A program made the translations under genes and the position numbers. The notes beneath the pieces were generated by a model that was not told the DNA's origin, did not search any database, and was given only the letters and a program-made list of their open reading frames with translations. Below are positions 7,852-16,279 of a DNA stretch of 26,963 nt, one piece after another. The stretch comes from JAXMBN01 sp046349875. GTDB lineage: Bacteria; Planctomycetota; Planctomycetia; Pirellulales; Pirellulaceae. Where the stretch lies: NCBI GenBank assembly GCA_046349875.1, contig JAXMBN010000059.1:1-26963 (forward strand), given 5' to 3'. The number at the start of each line of letters is the position of its first letter. Positions within the stretch are counted from its first letter, which is position 1.

Positions 7852-8799
7852 ATGACGACACAAAAATGGACGCGTCAATTCGCAACGGTCGTCACTGCGG
7901 GCTCCGTCATGGCTACTGAAATGGCGGCCGATGCCATTCTCATCTTGCTCGAAGGTCCCACCGATTGGGACAAGCTGCGGCAAACCGTCCCCCCCACCAT
8001 CAAAAAACTGATAGTTGCGGCCGATTCCCAAGAGGATCTCGAAGGGGCGAAAGAAGAAGGCCTGATTCCATTGGTCCTGAATAAGGAGCAGTCGCCCTTG
8101 CTGGAGCGGCTCCAGCACGCTCTGTTGGAAGCGGTGGCGGACGAGATTCTGCAAAATAATTGTGATGTGGTCGCCATTTACGGCGGTTTTGAACATAACA
8201 CCTTCGATTCGGTTTCGTTGATCCGGCTCGACGATCGCATGCGACGATTGACGAGCCGCGATCTTCAGCGTCTCGAAAGCAGCGTTCCCTTGAAAAACCT
8301 AAAGGTTGTCATCGACCTGGCGGTTCAAATTGGACGCGAAGGACGCGAAGGAAATAAGGTCGGAACGATCTTCATCGTGGGAGACACTCGAAAGGTGCTC
8401 CAGCATTGCCAAGATTCTGGTTTCGATCCGCTTCGCGGCTACAGTCGACGCTTGCGAAATTTGCATGATCCTCGCGTGCGCGAAGACATCAAAGAGATTG
8501 CGCAGATGGATGGAGCCTTCGTTGTTTCCGCGGATGCCGTCGTCGAAAGGTCGCGTCAGATCATCGAAGTGAGCCATGCGGATCTGACTCTTTCCAAGGG
8601 ATTGGGAGCTCGGCACTGGGCAGGTGCTGCTATGTCGCAGAAAACGAAGGCCATTGCCATTGTGGTGAGCCAATCGAGCGGTACCGTTCGATTGTTTCAA
8701 AATGGGGAGCTTGTCCTTCGCATCGAGCCGATGGATCAAGCGGTGAAGTGGCAGGAGTTCAACTACGAGCCTCCTGCGGTCGATCACGATTTCGATTAA
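7852..8799 (+). CDS. Diadenylate cyclase (DisA_N/DAC domain), DacZ-like architecture
   Basis: The protein has 315 residues. The C-terminal part from about residue 200 is a DAC domain, which condenses two ATP to the second messenger c-di-AMP. The DGA motif is at 220-222, and GARHWAGAAMSQKT at 252-265 is the RHR-type nucleotide-binding motif, here RHW rather than RHR. It is followed by IVVSQSSGTVRLFQNGELVL. The DNA-binding helix-hairpin-helix part of DisA and the membrane helices of CdaA are both absent. Instead, residues 20-180 form a soluble alpha/beta domain with GPTDWD and DVVAIYGGF. This resembles the pyruvate-kinase-like N-terminus of archaeal DacZ; that match is from memory and is inference. 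AGGAG precedes the ATG by five bases. The next gene begins nine bases after the stop, so they are likely co-transcribed. Confidence 0.88.
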   Translation: MTTQKWTRQFATVVTAGSVMATEMAADAILILLEGPTDWDKLRQTVPPTIKKLIVAADSQEDLEGAKEEGLIPLVLNKEQSPLLERLQHALLEAVADEILQNNCDVVAIYGGFEHNTFDSVSLIRLDDRMRRLTSRDLQRLESSVPLKNLKVVIDLAVQIGREGREGNKVGTIFIVGDTRKVLQHCQDSGFDPLRGYSRRLRNLHDPRVREDIKEIAQMDGAFVVSADAVVERSRQIIEVSHADLTLSKGLGARHWAGAAMSQKTKAIAIVVSQSSGTVRLFQNGELVLRIEPMDQAVKWQEFNYEPPAVDHDFD

Positions 8800-8808
8800 G
8801 TCGATTCT

Positions 8809-9270
8809 ATGCAGTCTTCGAACCACTTACCTCCCAAGATTCTTGTGCTGTTCGACGGGCAATGCAATTTTTGTCGAACGCAGATTGGATGGCTACAATG
8901 GCTCGACAAGTGGTCGCAGCTCGAGTTTCTTTCGCTGCATGACCCGTCGGTAGCGGCCCGTGCGCCGAATCTTACCTTCGAACAATTGATGGAGCAGATG
9001 TGGGTCGTCACGCCTGAGGGATCTCAGTTTGGTGGGGCGGATGCGGTCCGCTACTTATCGAGAAAGCTACCGTTTCTCTTTCCGCTAGCTCCAGTTCTTC
9101 ACTTCCCTTTCAGCATGCCGCTGTGGCGAGCTTGTTATCGATGCATCGCTCGCTATCGCTATTATCTTGCTGGGAAGAACTGCGAGAACGGCACGTGTAG
9201 TCTTCACTTCCATCATCATGGAAGTGAAACTCGTCCGCAATCCACTTCCAACTCCCAGCATTCCAAGTGA
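8809..9270 (+). CDS. DCC-family (DUF393) thiol-disulfide oxidoreductase-like protein
   Basis: The protein has 153 residues. LFDGQCNFCRTQIGWLQWLD at about residues 14-33 is the signature of the DCC family, with a redox-type CxxC at C19 and C22 and the preceding DG. The later segment, with V-T-P-E-G and FGGADAVRYLSRKLP, also fits the family, as does the total length. Members are thought to be thioredoxin-fold oxidoreductases, but the physiological partner is not established. It starts nine bases after the diadenylate cyclase stop codon on the same strand and probably shares its transcript. No functional link to c-di-AMP is known to me. Confidence 0.85.
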   Translation: MQSSNHLPPKILVLFDGQCNFCRTQIGWLQWLDKWSQLEFLSLHDPSVAARAPNLTFEQLMEQMWVVTPEGSQFGGADAVRYLSRKLPFLFPLAPVLHFPFSMPLWRACYRCIARYRYYLAGKNCENGTCSLHFHHHGSETRPQSTSNSQHSK

Positions 9271-9283
9271 GACGTCGTTAGAA

Positions 9284-9325
9284 CTCGTTCATCGTCGAGT
9301 CTTCGATCCGTAATCGATGAACGAG
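9284..9325. terminator. Inverted repeat between convergent genes, probable bidirectional terminator
   Basis: CTCGTTCATCG at 9284-9294 is perfectly complementary to CGATGAACGAG at 9315-9325. A 20-base loop lies between and itself holds a TCGA...TCGA pairing. It sits between the convergent DCC-family and MscS genes. No clear T-run follows on either strand, so its efficiency as an intrinsic terminator is uncertain. Confidence 0.55.
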
Positions 9326-9343
9326 AAGAGCCCAAAGCCGTGC

Positions 9344-11359
9344 TTAGGAAGCGACCCGCAATCGCGAAGTAGCATCCTTGGTGCTCTCGGCATTCGGAGC
9401 ATGTTGGACTTGTTGTGGGTACGGTGGAGCAATGCCCTGTTCTGCAAAAAGACGATGAATGCGTCGTAGCCACTCTTGTTTGATCGTGCCGTGCTTATTG
9501 GGAAGAGTCTTAACCGAAAGCTTGAGCTCGATGGAGGATTCCCCGAGCCGTTGAATGATTGGCCCTTGAACTTCATCGATCATCAAAGGTCCCAGTGTAG
9601 GATCGGTTTTCAGCGACGCCGAGATCTCTCGGAGCAATTGAATGACTTGATCCATGTCTTCATGGTATCCAATCGCTACTTCGCAGACCGCTCGCGACCA
9701 TCCGTGCGTTTCATTGCTGACACTATTGATGGTCCCATTGGGAATGAAATGAACGACACCGTTTGCGTCGCGAAGGACAGTCATACGCAGGGTAATCCTT
9801 TCGACCTGACCACTCACGGACCCGATTTGGATGGTATCGTTGAGCATATATTGGTTTTCCAAAAGCATCACGAATCCATAGAAGTAATCCTTGATGAGGT
9901 TCTGCGCACCAAATGCAACGGCCAATCCGATAACCGCAACACCTCCCATCAACACAGTAATATTGGCTCCGATCTCTTCTAAGGCCATCATGGAACCCGA
10001 GATGAAAATGCCGACCGTTGCTGCATTTTGAAATACACCGACCAAGGTTCTGGCTCGGTTTTCGCGTTCAAGCGTTGAACCGCGTCCACTGCTTGCAGTG
10101 ACGAGTTTTACCGATCGTATCGCGAAGAAACTAGCGAGTCGATAGAGCAAGATCATTCCGGCGAAGATACCGACCAATTTGATACCGTGATCGAGAATCC
10201 ATTGCGCGATATTGCGAGGTGCAAATGGATTGCGCAGCGCTTCTACTCGGTCCTCGGCAGCATCGGCATCCTGTTGTTTGAGCTTTGCTTCATGCAAGGC
10301 AAGGATGTGTTCTGATTGCAGGCTGCTTAGTTCGGCCCGCCGATCATTCAAACGATCATTGATCTCGGCGACTTCAGCGCGCGCTTTGATAAGCCGCTGA
10401 TTGGCCGAACTCAAGGCGGCTCGCAGGTCCGCAAGTTCTTGGGCATCCGCACCTTCACTTTGACGGCGAGCGATCTCTTCTTGAAGGGAGACTTGTTCGG
10501 CGGTGGCTTGATCGACTTTCTTCTTCGCAAGTGCCAGTTCTTTTTGCTCTTGGTTGACAAGCTTTTGAAGATCCGAAATCCGGCCTTCGATCGACTTTGT
10601 CTCTTCTTCAGCTTCCTTTGCTGCCTTTTCCTTCTCTTCAGCTTCTTCCGTTGCCTCGCGAAGTTCCGAATCCATCGCTTCTTCTTCGGCGTCGGTATCC
10701 TTGGCTTCGTCTTTGGTCGATTCGGCTGGAGTCGCGGTTTCTTCTGACGAAACGTCGTTGGATTTGGTGGTCGACGGAGACGTTGATTCCGATTCCTTGG
10801 TCTCCGATGAGTCGTCTTTATCACCCGTTAGTTCGGCGAGAGCATCTTCGTCTTTCTTGAGTTTGCTTTTCAAAAGTTTGAGTTCGTCGCGCTGTGTCTT
10901 GCGGCTTTCGATGGCCAAATCGAATCGATCTTGAGCCAGCTTGCGTTGGCGTTCCAGAGAACTGAGTTCCTTTTCAAGGCGTTCGACCTCTTGTTGGGAT
11001 TTGCTTTCGCGAGCTTTTTCGAGTTGTTCTTCAACTTGTTGAACTTCGTCGTTCAATTCATGAAAAGCCTTTTCCGCTTGAGCATATTCTCCTTGCGGAT
11101 CATCCAAATCCTTTTCGAGTTTCAGGATCTGTTGTTGGTCTTCCTCGATCGTATCTTGCAATTCGGCGATACGAGCGGCTAGCGTTTGCTTGCCATCTTG
11201 TTCTTCGGTCGTGGCCGAATCGGGATCGGTAAGCGTTTGAATTTCGGCCTGAGGTTCGGCTTTCGGAACTTGGTATTCCGAGCCAAAAGTTGTTCCTGTG
11301 AAGAAGGAGCAACAGCACAATAGAGCCAAACCACAGCGAGCAGAAACTGTCCAATCCAT
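9344..11359 (-). CDS. MscS-family mechanosensitive channel with long N-terminal coiled coil
   Basis: The protein has 671 residues from the ATG at 11359. This start gives a normal signal peptide, and AAGAGA lies upstream. The frame extends 24 residues further to 11431, but that extension hides the signal peptide. Residues about 55-180 and 230-370 are heptad-rich, highly charged coiled coil with an acidic/serine-rich linker between. Membrane segments follow at about 388-412 and 440-465. The pore helix GGVAVIGLAVAFGAQNLIKD at about 472-491 and the MscS beta domain with HFIPNGTINSVSN then follow. Known MscS proteins gate by membrane tension to release solutes on hypo-osmotic shock. The large extracytoplasmic coiled coil recalls MscK/YbdG-type enlarged members. 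It is convergent with the DCC gene and downstream of the M1 gene and its repeats. Confidence 0.9.
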   Translation of the reverse strand: MDWTVSARCGLALLCCCSFFTGTTFGSEYQVPKAEPQAEIQTLTDPDSATTEEQDGKQTLAARIAELQDTIEEDQQQILKLEKDLDDPQGEYAQAEKAFHELNDEVQQVEEQLEKARESKSQQEVERLEKELSSLERQRKLAQDRFDLAIESRKTQRDELKLLKSKLKKDEDALAELTGDKDDSSETKESESTSPSTTKSNDVSSEETATPAESTKDEAKDTDAEEEAMDSELREATEEAEEKEKAAKEAEEETKSIEGRISDLQKLVNQEQKELALAKKKVDQATAEQVSLQEEIARRQSEGADAQELADLRAALSSANQRLIKARAEVAEINDRLNDRRAELSSLQSEHILALHEAKLKQQDADAAEDRVEALRNPFAPRNIAQWILDHGIKLVGIFAGMILLYRLASFFAIRSVKLVTASSGRGSTLERENRARTLVGVFQNAATVGIFISGSMMALEEIGANITVLMGGVAVIGLAVAFGAQNLIKDYFYGFVMLLENQYMLNDTIQIGSVSGQVERITLRMTVLRDANGVVHFIPNGTINSVSNETHGWSRAVCEVAIGYHEDMDQVIQLLREISASLKTDPTLGPLMIDEVQGPIIQRLGESSIELKLSVKTLPNKHGTIKQEWLRRIHRLFAEQGIAPPYPQQVQHAPNAESTKDATSRLRVAS

Positions 11360-11476
11360 GACACGTTCTCTTGAATCTGTTTTTGAGATTCGACCACCTT
11401 GTCGAACTTGGCCCCAAGTATAAAGGCTCAAAAGCGAGATTGCAATTCAGACGCCAGGGCGGAATGCTAGCGTAGG

Positions 11477-11560
11477 GGCTAGAGGCTAGAGGCTAGAGGC
11501 TAGGGGCTAGGGGCTAGGGGCTAGGGGCTAGAGCTGAGAGCTGAGAGCTGAGAGCTGAGA
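11477..11560 (+). repeat. Twelve 7-bp tandem units (GGCTAGR and GCTGAGA)
   Basis: Eight uninterrupted 7-bp units at 11477-11532 run GGCTAGA three times, GGCTAGG four times and GGCTAGA once. They pass without a break in phase into four copies of GCTGAGA at 11533-11560. Each GGCTAG unit holds a CTAG, a tetramer usually scarce in bacterial DNA. The block lies in the gap between the M1 peptidase stop and the MscS start, both on the minus strand. Confidence 0.92.
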
Positions 11561-11561
11561 G

Positions 11562-11584
11562 AATACCTCAAGCTTTGAGGTATT
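11562..11584. other. Perfect 10-bp hairpin at the centre of the repeat block
   Basis: AATACCTCAA at 11562-11571 is complementary to TTGAGGTATT at 11575-11584, with a GCT loop. It lies between the left tandem arm and the right, oppositely oriented arm. It could be a terminator hairpin for the M1 gene, but there is no T-run on the minus strand. Confidence 0.6.
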
Positions 11585-11607
11585 GAAACAATCGAGGAGC
11601 GAGAGAC

Positions 11608-11685
11608 TAGAAGCTAGCCTCTAGCCACTAGCTTCTATGCTAGTGACTAGCCACTGACTCTCTACTCTCAGCTCTCTACTCTCAG
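11608..11685. repeat. Right arm: inverted CTAGCC units, hairpins and a 14-bp direct repeat
   Basis: TAGAAGCTAG at 11608-11617 pairs perfectly with CTAGCTTCTA at 11628-11637. GCTAG at 11639-11643 pairs with CTAGC at 11647-11651. CTCTCTACTCTCAG occurs twice in tandem at 11658-11671 and 11672-11685. The CTAGCC and CTCAGCTC units are reverse complements of the left-arm GGCTAG and GAGCTGAG units, so the two arms can fold on each other. The block ends seven bases before the M1 stop codon. Confidence 0.75.
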
Positions 11686-11692
11686 CTTAAGC

Positions 11693-14197
11693 TTAAGCAT
11701 CGACTTTGATCGTCTTCTTGTTTTTCTTCTTCTTCGGAGTCTCTTTGGACTCGTCCTTCTTCATTTCAGGAGAGGCCGAGTCGGGCTTGGTTTCAGGCTT
11801 CTTAGCTTCGGCTGCTTTTTCGGCCTGCGCTTTTTCCTCTTTGGCTTTTTCAGCTTTTGCCTTTTCTTCTTCGGCTCGTTTGGCTCGCTGCATAGGGTTG
11901 TCACCACCGGCACCGCCGCGGAATTCGCGGCGACCTTTGAAGAGTTGGAAGCGCGATGGTTCGAGTTTGGGTGGATAGAAATTGTTCTTGCGATCCACAT
12001 CGGCGGTTTCGCGATACGGATCCAATTCAAATTGAACGACGGGTTGGTCGCAAACGATTTGGGTAGCACAGCGTTCTGACGAGGTCCGCCAGATCTCCGC
12101 AGGGATGCGAATTTCGCGATGCGAGCCATCTTCAAAGGTGGCGTGCAGAATGATTGGCATCACCAATCCACCGACATTTTTGAAACGAATACGATAGATA
12201 CGATTGGAGGATTCCAAAAGTTTCTTTTCTTCATCGTTGAGTTCGGACAGCATCTTCTCGTAGGCCTTCCGCTGTTCGTCGGTGGCCAGATCGGGATCAT
12301 AGCTGTTGTAGAAATCCTTCAATTCAGGATAAATGTCGATTCGCTTTTCAAGATCTTTGTTGCGCTGTTCGGAAAGAGAGGGTTTCTTGGCAGCTTTATC
12401 GGCCTTCTTCTTTTCGGCAGCCTTATCGGGATTGCCGGTGTCGATCGTAAAGAGTTCTACACTATCGATGGCGATATCGACGTGATCGGTGGTGTAGAAC
12501 CAACCCTTCCAGAACCAATCGAGATCGATTCCCGATGCATCTTCCATGGTGCGGAAGAAGTCGGCTGGCATGGGCCGCTTGAACTGCCAACGGCGAGCAT
12601 ATTCCTTGAAGGCATAATCGAAGAGTTCGCGACCTAAAATCGTTTCACGAAGGATATTGAGCGCCGTGGCGGGCTTGCCGTAGGCGTTGTCGCCAAACTG
12701 AATGACCGACTCACTGTTGGTCATGATGGGAACTTGATCGTTGGTTTGCATGTAGTGAACGATTGCTTCCGGTTCGCCACGCTGCGAAGGGTAGCCCGAT
12801 TCCCATTCTTGTTCGCTGAGATACTGAAGGAAGGTGTTGATTCCTTCATCCATCCAAGTCCATTGCCGTTCGTCGGTATTGACGATCATCGGGAAGTAGT
12901 TGTGTCCTACTTCGTGAATAATGACCGAGATCAACGCGTACTTCGTGGCAGCGCTATAGGTGCCGTCGGCTTGTGGACGTGGACCGTTAAAGCAAATCAT
13001 TGGGTATTCCATACCACCGACTGGTCCATTCACGCTGTAGGCAACAGGGTAAGGGTAGGCGAAGGTATAGCGGCTATAGACATTCAACGTATGAATGATG
13101 GAATGCGTGCTGTATTTGCTCCATAGCGGTTCTCCTTCATTGGGATAAAGGCTCATCGCCATCACTTCATTGCCTTCGACGTTATGCCCCATCGCATCCC
13201 AAATAAATTTTCGGCTCGATGCAAAGGCAAAGTCGCGGACATTCTTGGCTTCGAATACCCAAGTCTTGGTTTCGGAAGTCTTTTCTTTTTCGTTTTCTTT
13301 CGCTTCTTCAGGAGTGACGATGAAGACGGGCTTCTTGGCAGTCTTGGCTTCCTTTAAGCGTTGAATCTGTTCAGGCGATAAAACCTCTTCTGGGTTTTGG
13401 AGAACACCGGTAGCACCTACGATGTGATCCGTTGGTGCGGTGATGCGAACCTTGTAGTTTCCGAATTCAAGCGTGAATTCGCCCTGACCCAAGTATTGTT
13501 TGTGTTGCCATCCGGTGACGTCGGTGTAAGCGCAAAGTCGTGGAAACCATTGTGCGATTTCGTAGATGTAGTTTCCGTCTTTCTCAAAGAACTCGTACCC
13601 CGTTCGCCCAGGATTCACGTGTGCATCGTTGATCTTGTATTCCCAACCCACAGAGAATTCAAACTCTTCTTTGGGCTGCAACGGCCGAGGAAGATCGACG
13701 CGCATCATCGTCTTCACCACGGTGAAGGAAAGTTCTTTCCCCGATGCATCGGCGACTCCGATGATCTTGGCGCCGCCATCAAAATTCTGACGAGCCACCA
13801 TCGACTTGAGGCGATCGTAAGACAAGCGATCGACAGGAGCAGGCGGCCGAGTCAGATTGGCATCGGAATCGGGACGATAAATGTTGGCATCGACCTGCAG
13901 CCATAGGTACCGCAATGTGTGAGGCGATTGATTCTTGTAGGTGATCGTCTCTTTGCCTTGGATCGTTTGCTTCTTGTCATCAAGCGTGACATCGATCGTA
14001 TAGTCGACAGCTTGCTGCCAATAGTCTGGGCCTGGTTCGCCAGCTGCCGTGCGATAACTGTTCGGAGTCGGCAGGATTTCGTCGAGCTGCCGGAACTTAT
14101 CCTCTTGCCCATACTTCCGATTGTTGACGGCTTGTCCGAAGCCAACCGATGAAATCACACAAACAGCGATAAGACCAAGGAAAAATCTCATATGCAT
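11693..14197 (-). CDS. M1-family zinc aminopeptidase, secreted, with charged C-terminal tail
   Basis: The protein has 834 residues with a signal peptide ending near GFGQ at 19-22. The M1 (gluzincin) active site is complete. HEVGHNYFPM at 428-437 supplies two zinc histidines and the general base. The third ligand is E451 in WMDEG, at the standard 18-residue spacing. The exopeptidase motif is GGMEYP at 394-399 rather than the textbook GAMEN, as in many large secreted M1 relatives. Residues about 270-312 form a charged insertion. The last 70 residues are a lysine/glutamate/alanine tail ending in a run of lysines. The family removes N-terminal residues from peptides, probably in the periplasm here. 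The start is either the ATG at 14197 or the one two codons on. Confidence 0.92.
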   Translation of the reverse strand: MHMRFFLGLIAVCVISSVGFGQAVNNRKYGQEDKFRQLDEILPTPNSYRTAAGEPGPDYWQQAVDYTIDVTLDDKKQTIQGKETITYKNQSPHTLRYLWLQVDANIYRPDSDANLTRPPAPVDRLSYDRLKSMVARQNFDGGAKIIGVADASGKELSFTVVKTMMRVDLPRPLQPKEEFEFSVGWEYKINDAHVNPGRTGYEFFEKDGNYIYEIAQWFPRLCAYTDVTGWQHKQYLGQGEFTLEFGNYKVRITAPTDHIVGATGVLQNPEEVLSPEQIQRLKEAKTAKKPVFIVTPEEAKENEKEKTSETKTWVFEAKNVRDFAFASSRKFIWDAMGHNVEGNEVMAMSLYPNEGEPLWSKYSTHSIIHTLNVYSRYTFAYPYPVAYSVNGPVGGMEYPMICFNGPRPQADGTYSAATKYALISVIIHEVGHNYFPMIVNTDERQWTWMDEGINTFLQYLSEQEWESGYPSQRGEPEAIVHYMQTNDQVPIMTNSESVIQFGDNAYGKPATALNILRETILGRELFDYAFKEYARRWQFKRPMPADFFRTMEDASGIDLDWFWKGWFYTTDHVDIAIDSVELFTIDTGNPDKAAEKKKADKAAKKPSLSEQRNKDLEKRIDIYPELKDFYNSYDPDLATDEQRKAYEKMLSELNDEEKKLLESSNRIYRIRFKNVGGLVMPIILHATFEDGSHREIRIPAEIWRTSSERCATQIVCDQPVVQFELDPYRETADVDRKNNFYPPKLEPSRFQLFKGRREFRGGAGGDNPMQRAKRAEEEKAKAEKAKEEKAQAEKAAEAKKPETKPDSASPEMKKDESKETPKKKKNKKTIKVDA

Positions 14198-14641
14198 CCA
14201 ACATCCAAAGGTAGGAAAACGCGTTCATAAGAGGATCTTTTAGTGTAGTTAGATTCTTCCGGGACAACAGAAGCCGCCTGCTGATTCGAGGGGGTCAAAA
14301 ACCGGACTCTGCCTGAGATTTCGGGTTTTGCGAACCGTTTTCGCTGGCATACCGCCTCCTTTCCGGCTCTCCGAAATCTTTACCGTACCGGCAGAGTCAG
14401 AAATCATCCGTTTGGGAGGATGGGCCGGAGGTTCGTAATGTCGCAACGAATTGCACTCTCCAGCCCCTTTGGATCTGTGAAAACGAGGCAAAGATTCCAG
14501 ATGTAGCGAGTATCCCGATTTCAATTCACAATCATGTGAAAATTGACTCGCACATCGATCGGTTTCCGACTCGATGATGAGTTGCATTGCAAGTGCAGGG
14601 AAGCATGAAGCAGTAAACGGGCAGGATGCAGGTAGTAGACC
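14198..14641. other. Intergenic region between divergent M1 and porin genes
   Basis: This 444-base spacer separates the start codons of the divergent M1 peptidase and OprB genes. Its one strong feature is the inverted repeat at 14305-14398, listed separately. The rest holds no supported gene; open frames on the minus strand here are shadows of the porin gene and lack family features. Confidence 0.5.
14305..14398 (-). promoter_or_regulatory. Long imperfect inverted repeat, terminator- or attenuator-like on the minus strand
   Basis: The outer stem is GACTCTGCC at 14305-14313 with GGCAGAGTC at 14390-14398. The inner stem is AGATTTCGG at 14316-14324 with CCGAAATCT at 14371-14379. The two stems are joined by a 2-versus-10-base bulge. 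The loop contains a further GCGAA/TTCGC pairing. Read on the minus strand the structure is followed by CGGTTTTTGA, which looks like an intrinsic terminator. That strand leads into the M1 peptidase gene about 100 bases downstream, with no other minus-strand gene before it. It may be a leader attenuator, the end of a small RNA, or a dispersed repeat. The pairing is seen; the role is inference. Confidence 0.5.
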
Positions 14642-16258
14642 ATGGCGATTTTCCTTCGATGCAAACGAACGATAGCGACAGCTCGTTTGCTCGGAATGTG
14701 CAGCGTGGTCATTGCCAGCATTTGTGGCTGGGACGAGAACGAATTGTTGGGGCAAGAATCGAACCAAGTCTATTCCGAGTCCAGTGACAGTACGCCGAAC
14801 CTCGAATCTCCGACGGGCGAACGCAACCAGTTTTATCTTCAATTGCCCGACGGGATGACTAGCCTGCCCTTGCCTGAGCATCCTCAACGACGTTCAGAGT
14901 CGATCGAGTCATCACGACCCCCGGAAGCTCAGCCCAATCGCGACGCTCGCGCATCATCGTCTCTTCGAACTCAAGGGACGCGAATGCCAATTCCCGGTAG
15001 GCCGAGTAAACGATTGCCACCGTTAAGCGAACTGGATTCTTCCAGCCATGATTTCCGTTCGGATGGGGAACCGTCGATGGAGAGACTTGAACTGCTGAAT
15101 GGAATTCCCCATTCGTTTCGCGACGGAGGATTGCAGTTCGAATCGATCTACACCGGTGAGACGTTTACGAAGGCTCATGGCGGCAAGAGCATGGGGCAAG
15201 CTACCAACTATCGTGGCAATCTCGATCTGGTTTGTATCGTGAATACATCTCGCATGGAATGGTGGGACCACGGACGATTCTTTGTATACGGTCAAAATCT
15301 GAGTGGGCGACCGTTATCCCAGCATGAAGTTGGAGATACTCTCCTCTTTAGCAATCTCGACTCGACCATCTCTGCCAACGAACGTCCAACCTTTACGACG
15401 ATTGCAGAATATTGGTACGAGCACGTTTTTATGGATGGACGACTCCGATGCAAAGTGGGCAAACAAGATGCCAACGTCGAATTTGCACTTTCGAATGTTG
15501 CCGGCGATTTTGTGAATTCGGCCTTCGAGTTTCCCGTGATGATTCCTCTACCCACTTTTCCCAGTCAAGCGTTAGGGATTTCGACCTTCCTCCAATTGCA
15601 CGAAACCTGCACCTTCGGATTTGGCGTCTTCGATGGATCGTTGCCTTCTGGACCTCAAGGAGTCCGCTGGGGTTTTGATACCCTAGGCCATCATGGTGCG
15701 TTTAGCATCTATCAATTGGAATGGAGGCCTGCATGGGATTTTTACCAGCAGGATGTGACAACGATTCGAGCCGGTATGTGGCATCACTCGGACTCAACCG
15801 TTTGGACGCAAATCACAACCGATCCCAACCCCATCACCTTTGCACAAAACTATGGGGTCTTCTGTTCGCTTGATCAGATGCTATGGAAAGAATCCAACGC
15901 TTTCAGTGACGATCAAGGACTCGCGGTGTTCGGGCAATTCGGATGGGCTCCGGACGATCGCAATCTCTTCACAGAATACTATGGAGCGGGATGGGTCTAC
16001 AAAGGACTGATTCCTGGCCGTGACCACGACCTTCTTGGGATGGGGGTAGCGAATAGCCTTTTCAGTTCGGGCGTGATCGCTCAAGCATCACAGAGTGCTG
16101 CTCCAATGACAGCATCGGAGACAACAACAGAAGTATTTTATAAGTACTTGCACTCGCGTTTCTTCTCTTTTCAACCCGATCTGCAATACATCGCCAATCC
16201 GAGCGGAAAGTATAAAGATGCGCTCGTCGCAGGTCTTCGCTTCGAAATCGTGCTTTGA
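14642..16258 (+). CDS. OprB-family carbohydrate-selective porin
   Basis: The protein has 538 residues. An N-terminal signal region lies at about residues 1-29. A serine/proline-rich, low-complexity linker covers roughly 40-145. The body then has the aromatic, alternating pattern of an outer-membrane beta-barrel, ending in FEIVL. OprB hallmarks include WYEHVFMDGRLRCKVGKQD, then NSAFEFP, LGISTFLQ and FGVFDG, and late FTEYYGAGWVYKGLIPGRDHD. OprB porins allow diffusion of sugars across the outer membrane. No sugar transporter or catabolic gene lies beside it, so the substrate cannot be guessed. It is divergent from the M1 gene and is followed by a short hairpin with a T-run at 16301-16320. The start at the ATG is plausible but no strong ribosome binding site is seen. 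Confidence 0.87.
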   Translation: MAIFLRCKRTIATARLLGMCSVVIASICGWDENELLGQESNQVYSESSDSTPNLESPTGERNQFYLQLPDGMTSLPLPEHPQRRSESIESSRPPEAQPNRDARASSSLRTQGTRMPIPGRPSKRLPPLSELDSSSHDFRSDGEPSMERLELLNGIPHSFRDGGLQFESIYTGETFTKAHGGKSMGQATNYRGNLDLVCIVNTSRMEWWDHGRFFVYGQNLSGRPLSQHEVGDTLLFSNLDSTISANERPTFTTIAEYWYEHVFMDGRLRCKVGKQDANVEFALSNVAGDFVNSAFEFPVMIPLPTFPSQALGISTFLQLHETCTFGFGVFDGSLPSGPQGVRWGFDTLGHHGAFSIYQLEWRPAWDFYQQDVTTIRAGMWHHSDSTVWTQITTDPNPITFAQNYGVFCSLDQMLWKESNAFSDDQGLAVFGQFGWAPDDRNLFTEYYGAGWVYKGLIPGRDHDLLGMGVANSLFSSGVIAQASQSAAPMTASETTTEVFYKYLHSRFFSFQPDLQYIANPSGKYKDALVAGLRFEIVL

Positions 16259-16279
16259 ACACGTTGCACGAACTTTCTT

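Noticed and set aside
10411..10824. Lysine/arginine-rich minus-strand frame inside the MscS gene
   Set aside because: It is a frame shadow of the coiled-coil and acidic linker codons and has no start or family support.
11360..11431. 24-residue N-terminal extension of the MscS protein
   Set aside because: It would bury a normal signal peptide, and the ATG at 11359 has its own AAGAGA ribosome binding site.
14249..14887. 212-codon minus-strand frame over the porin start and its upstream spacer
   Set aside because: It lies antisense to the signal peptide region of OprB and across the inverted repeat, has a basic low-quality composition and no recognisable family.
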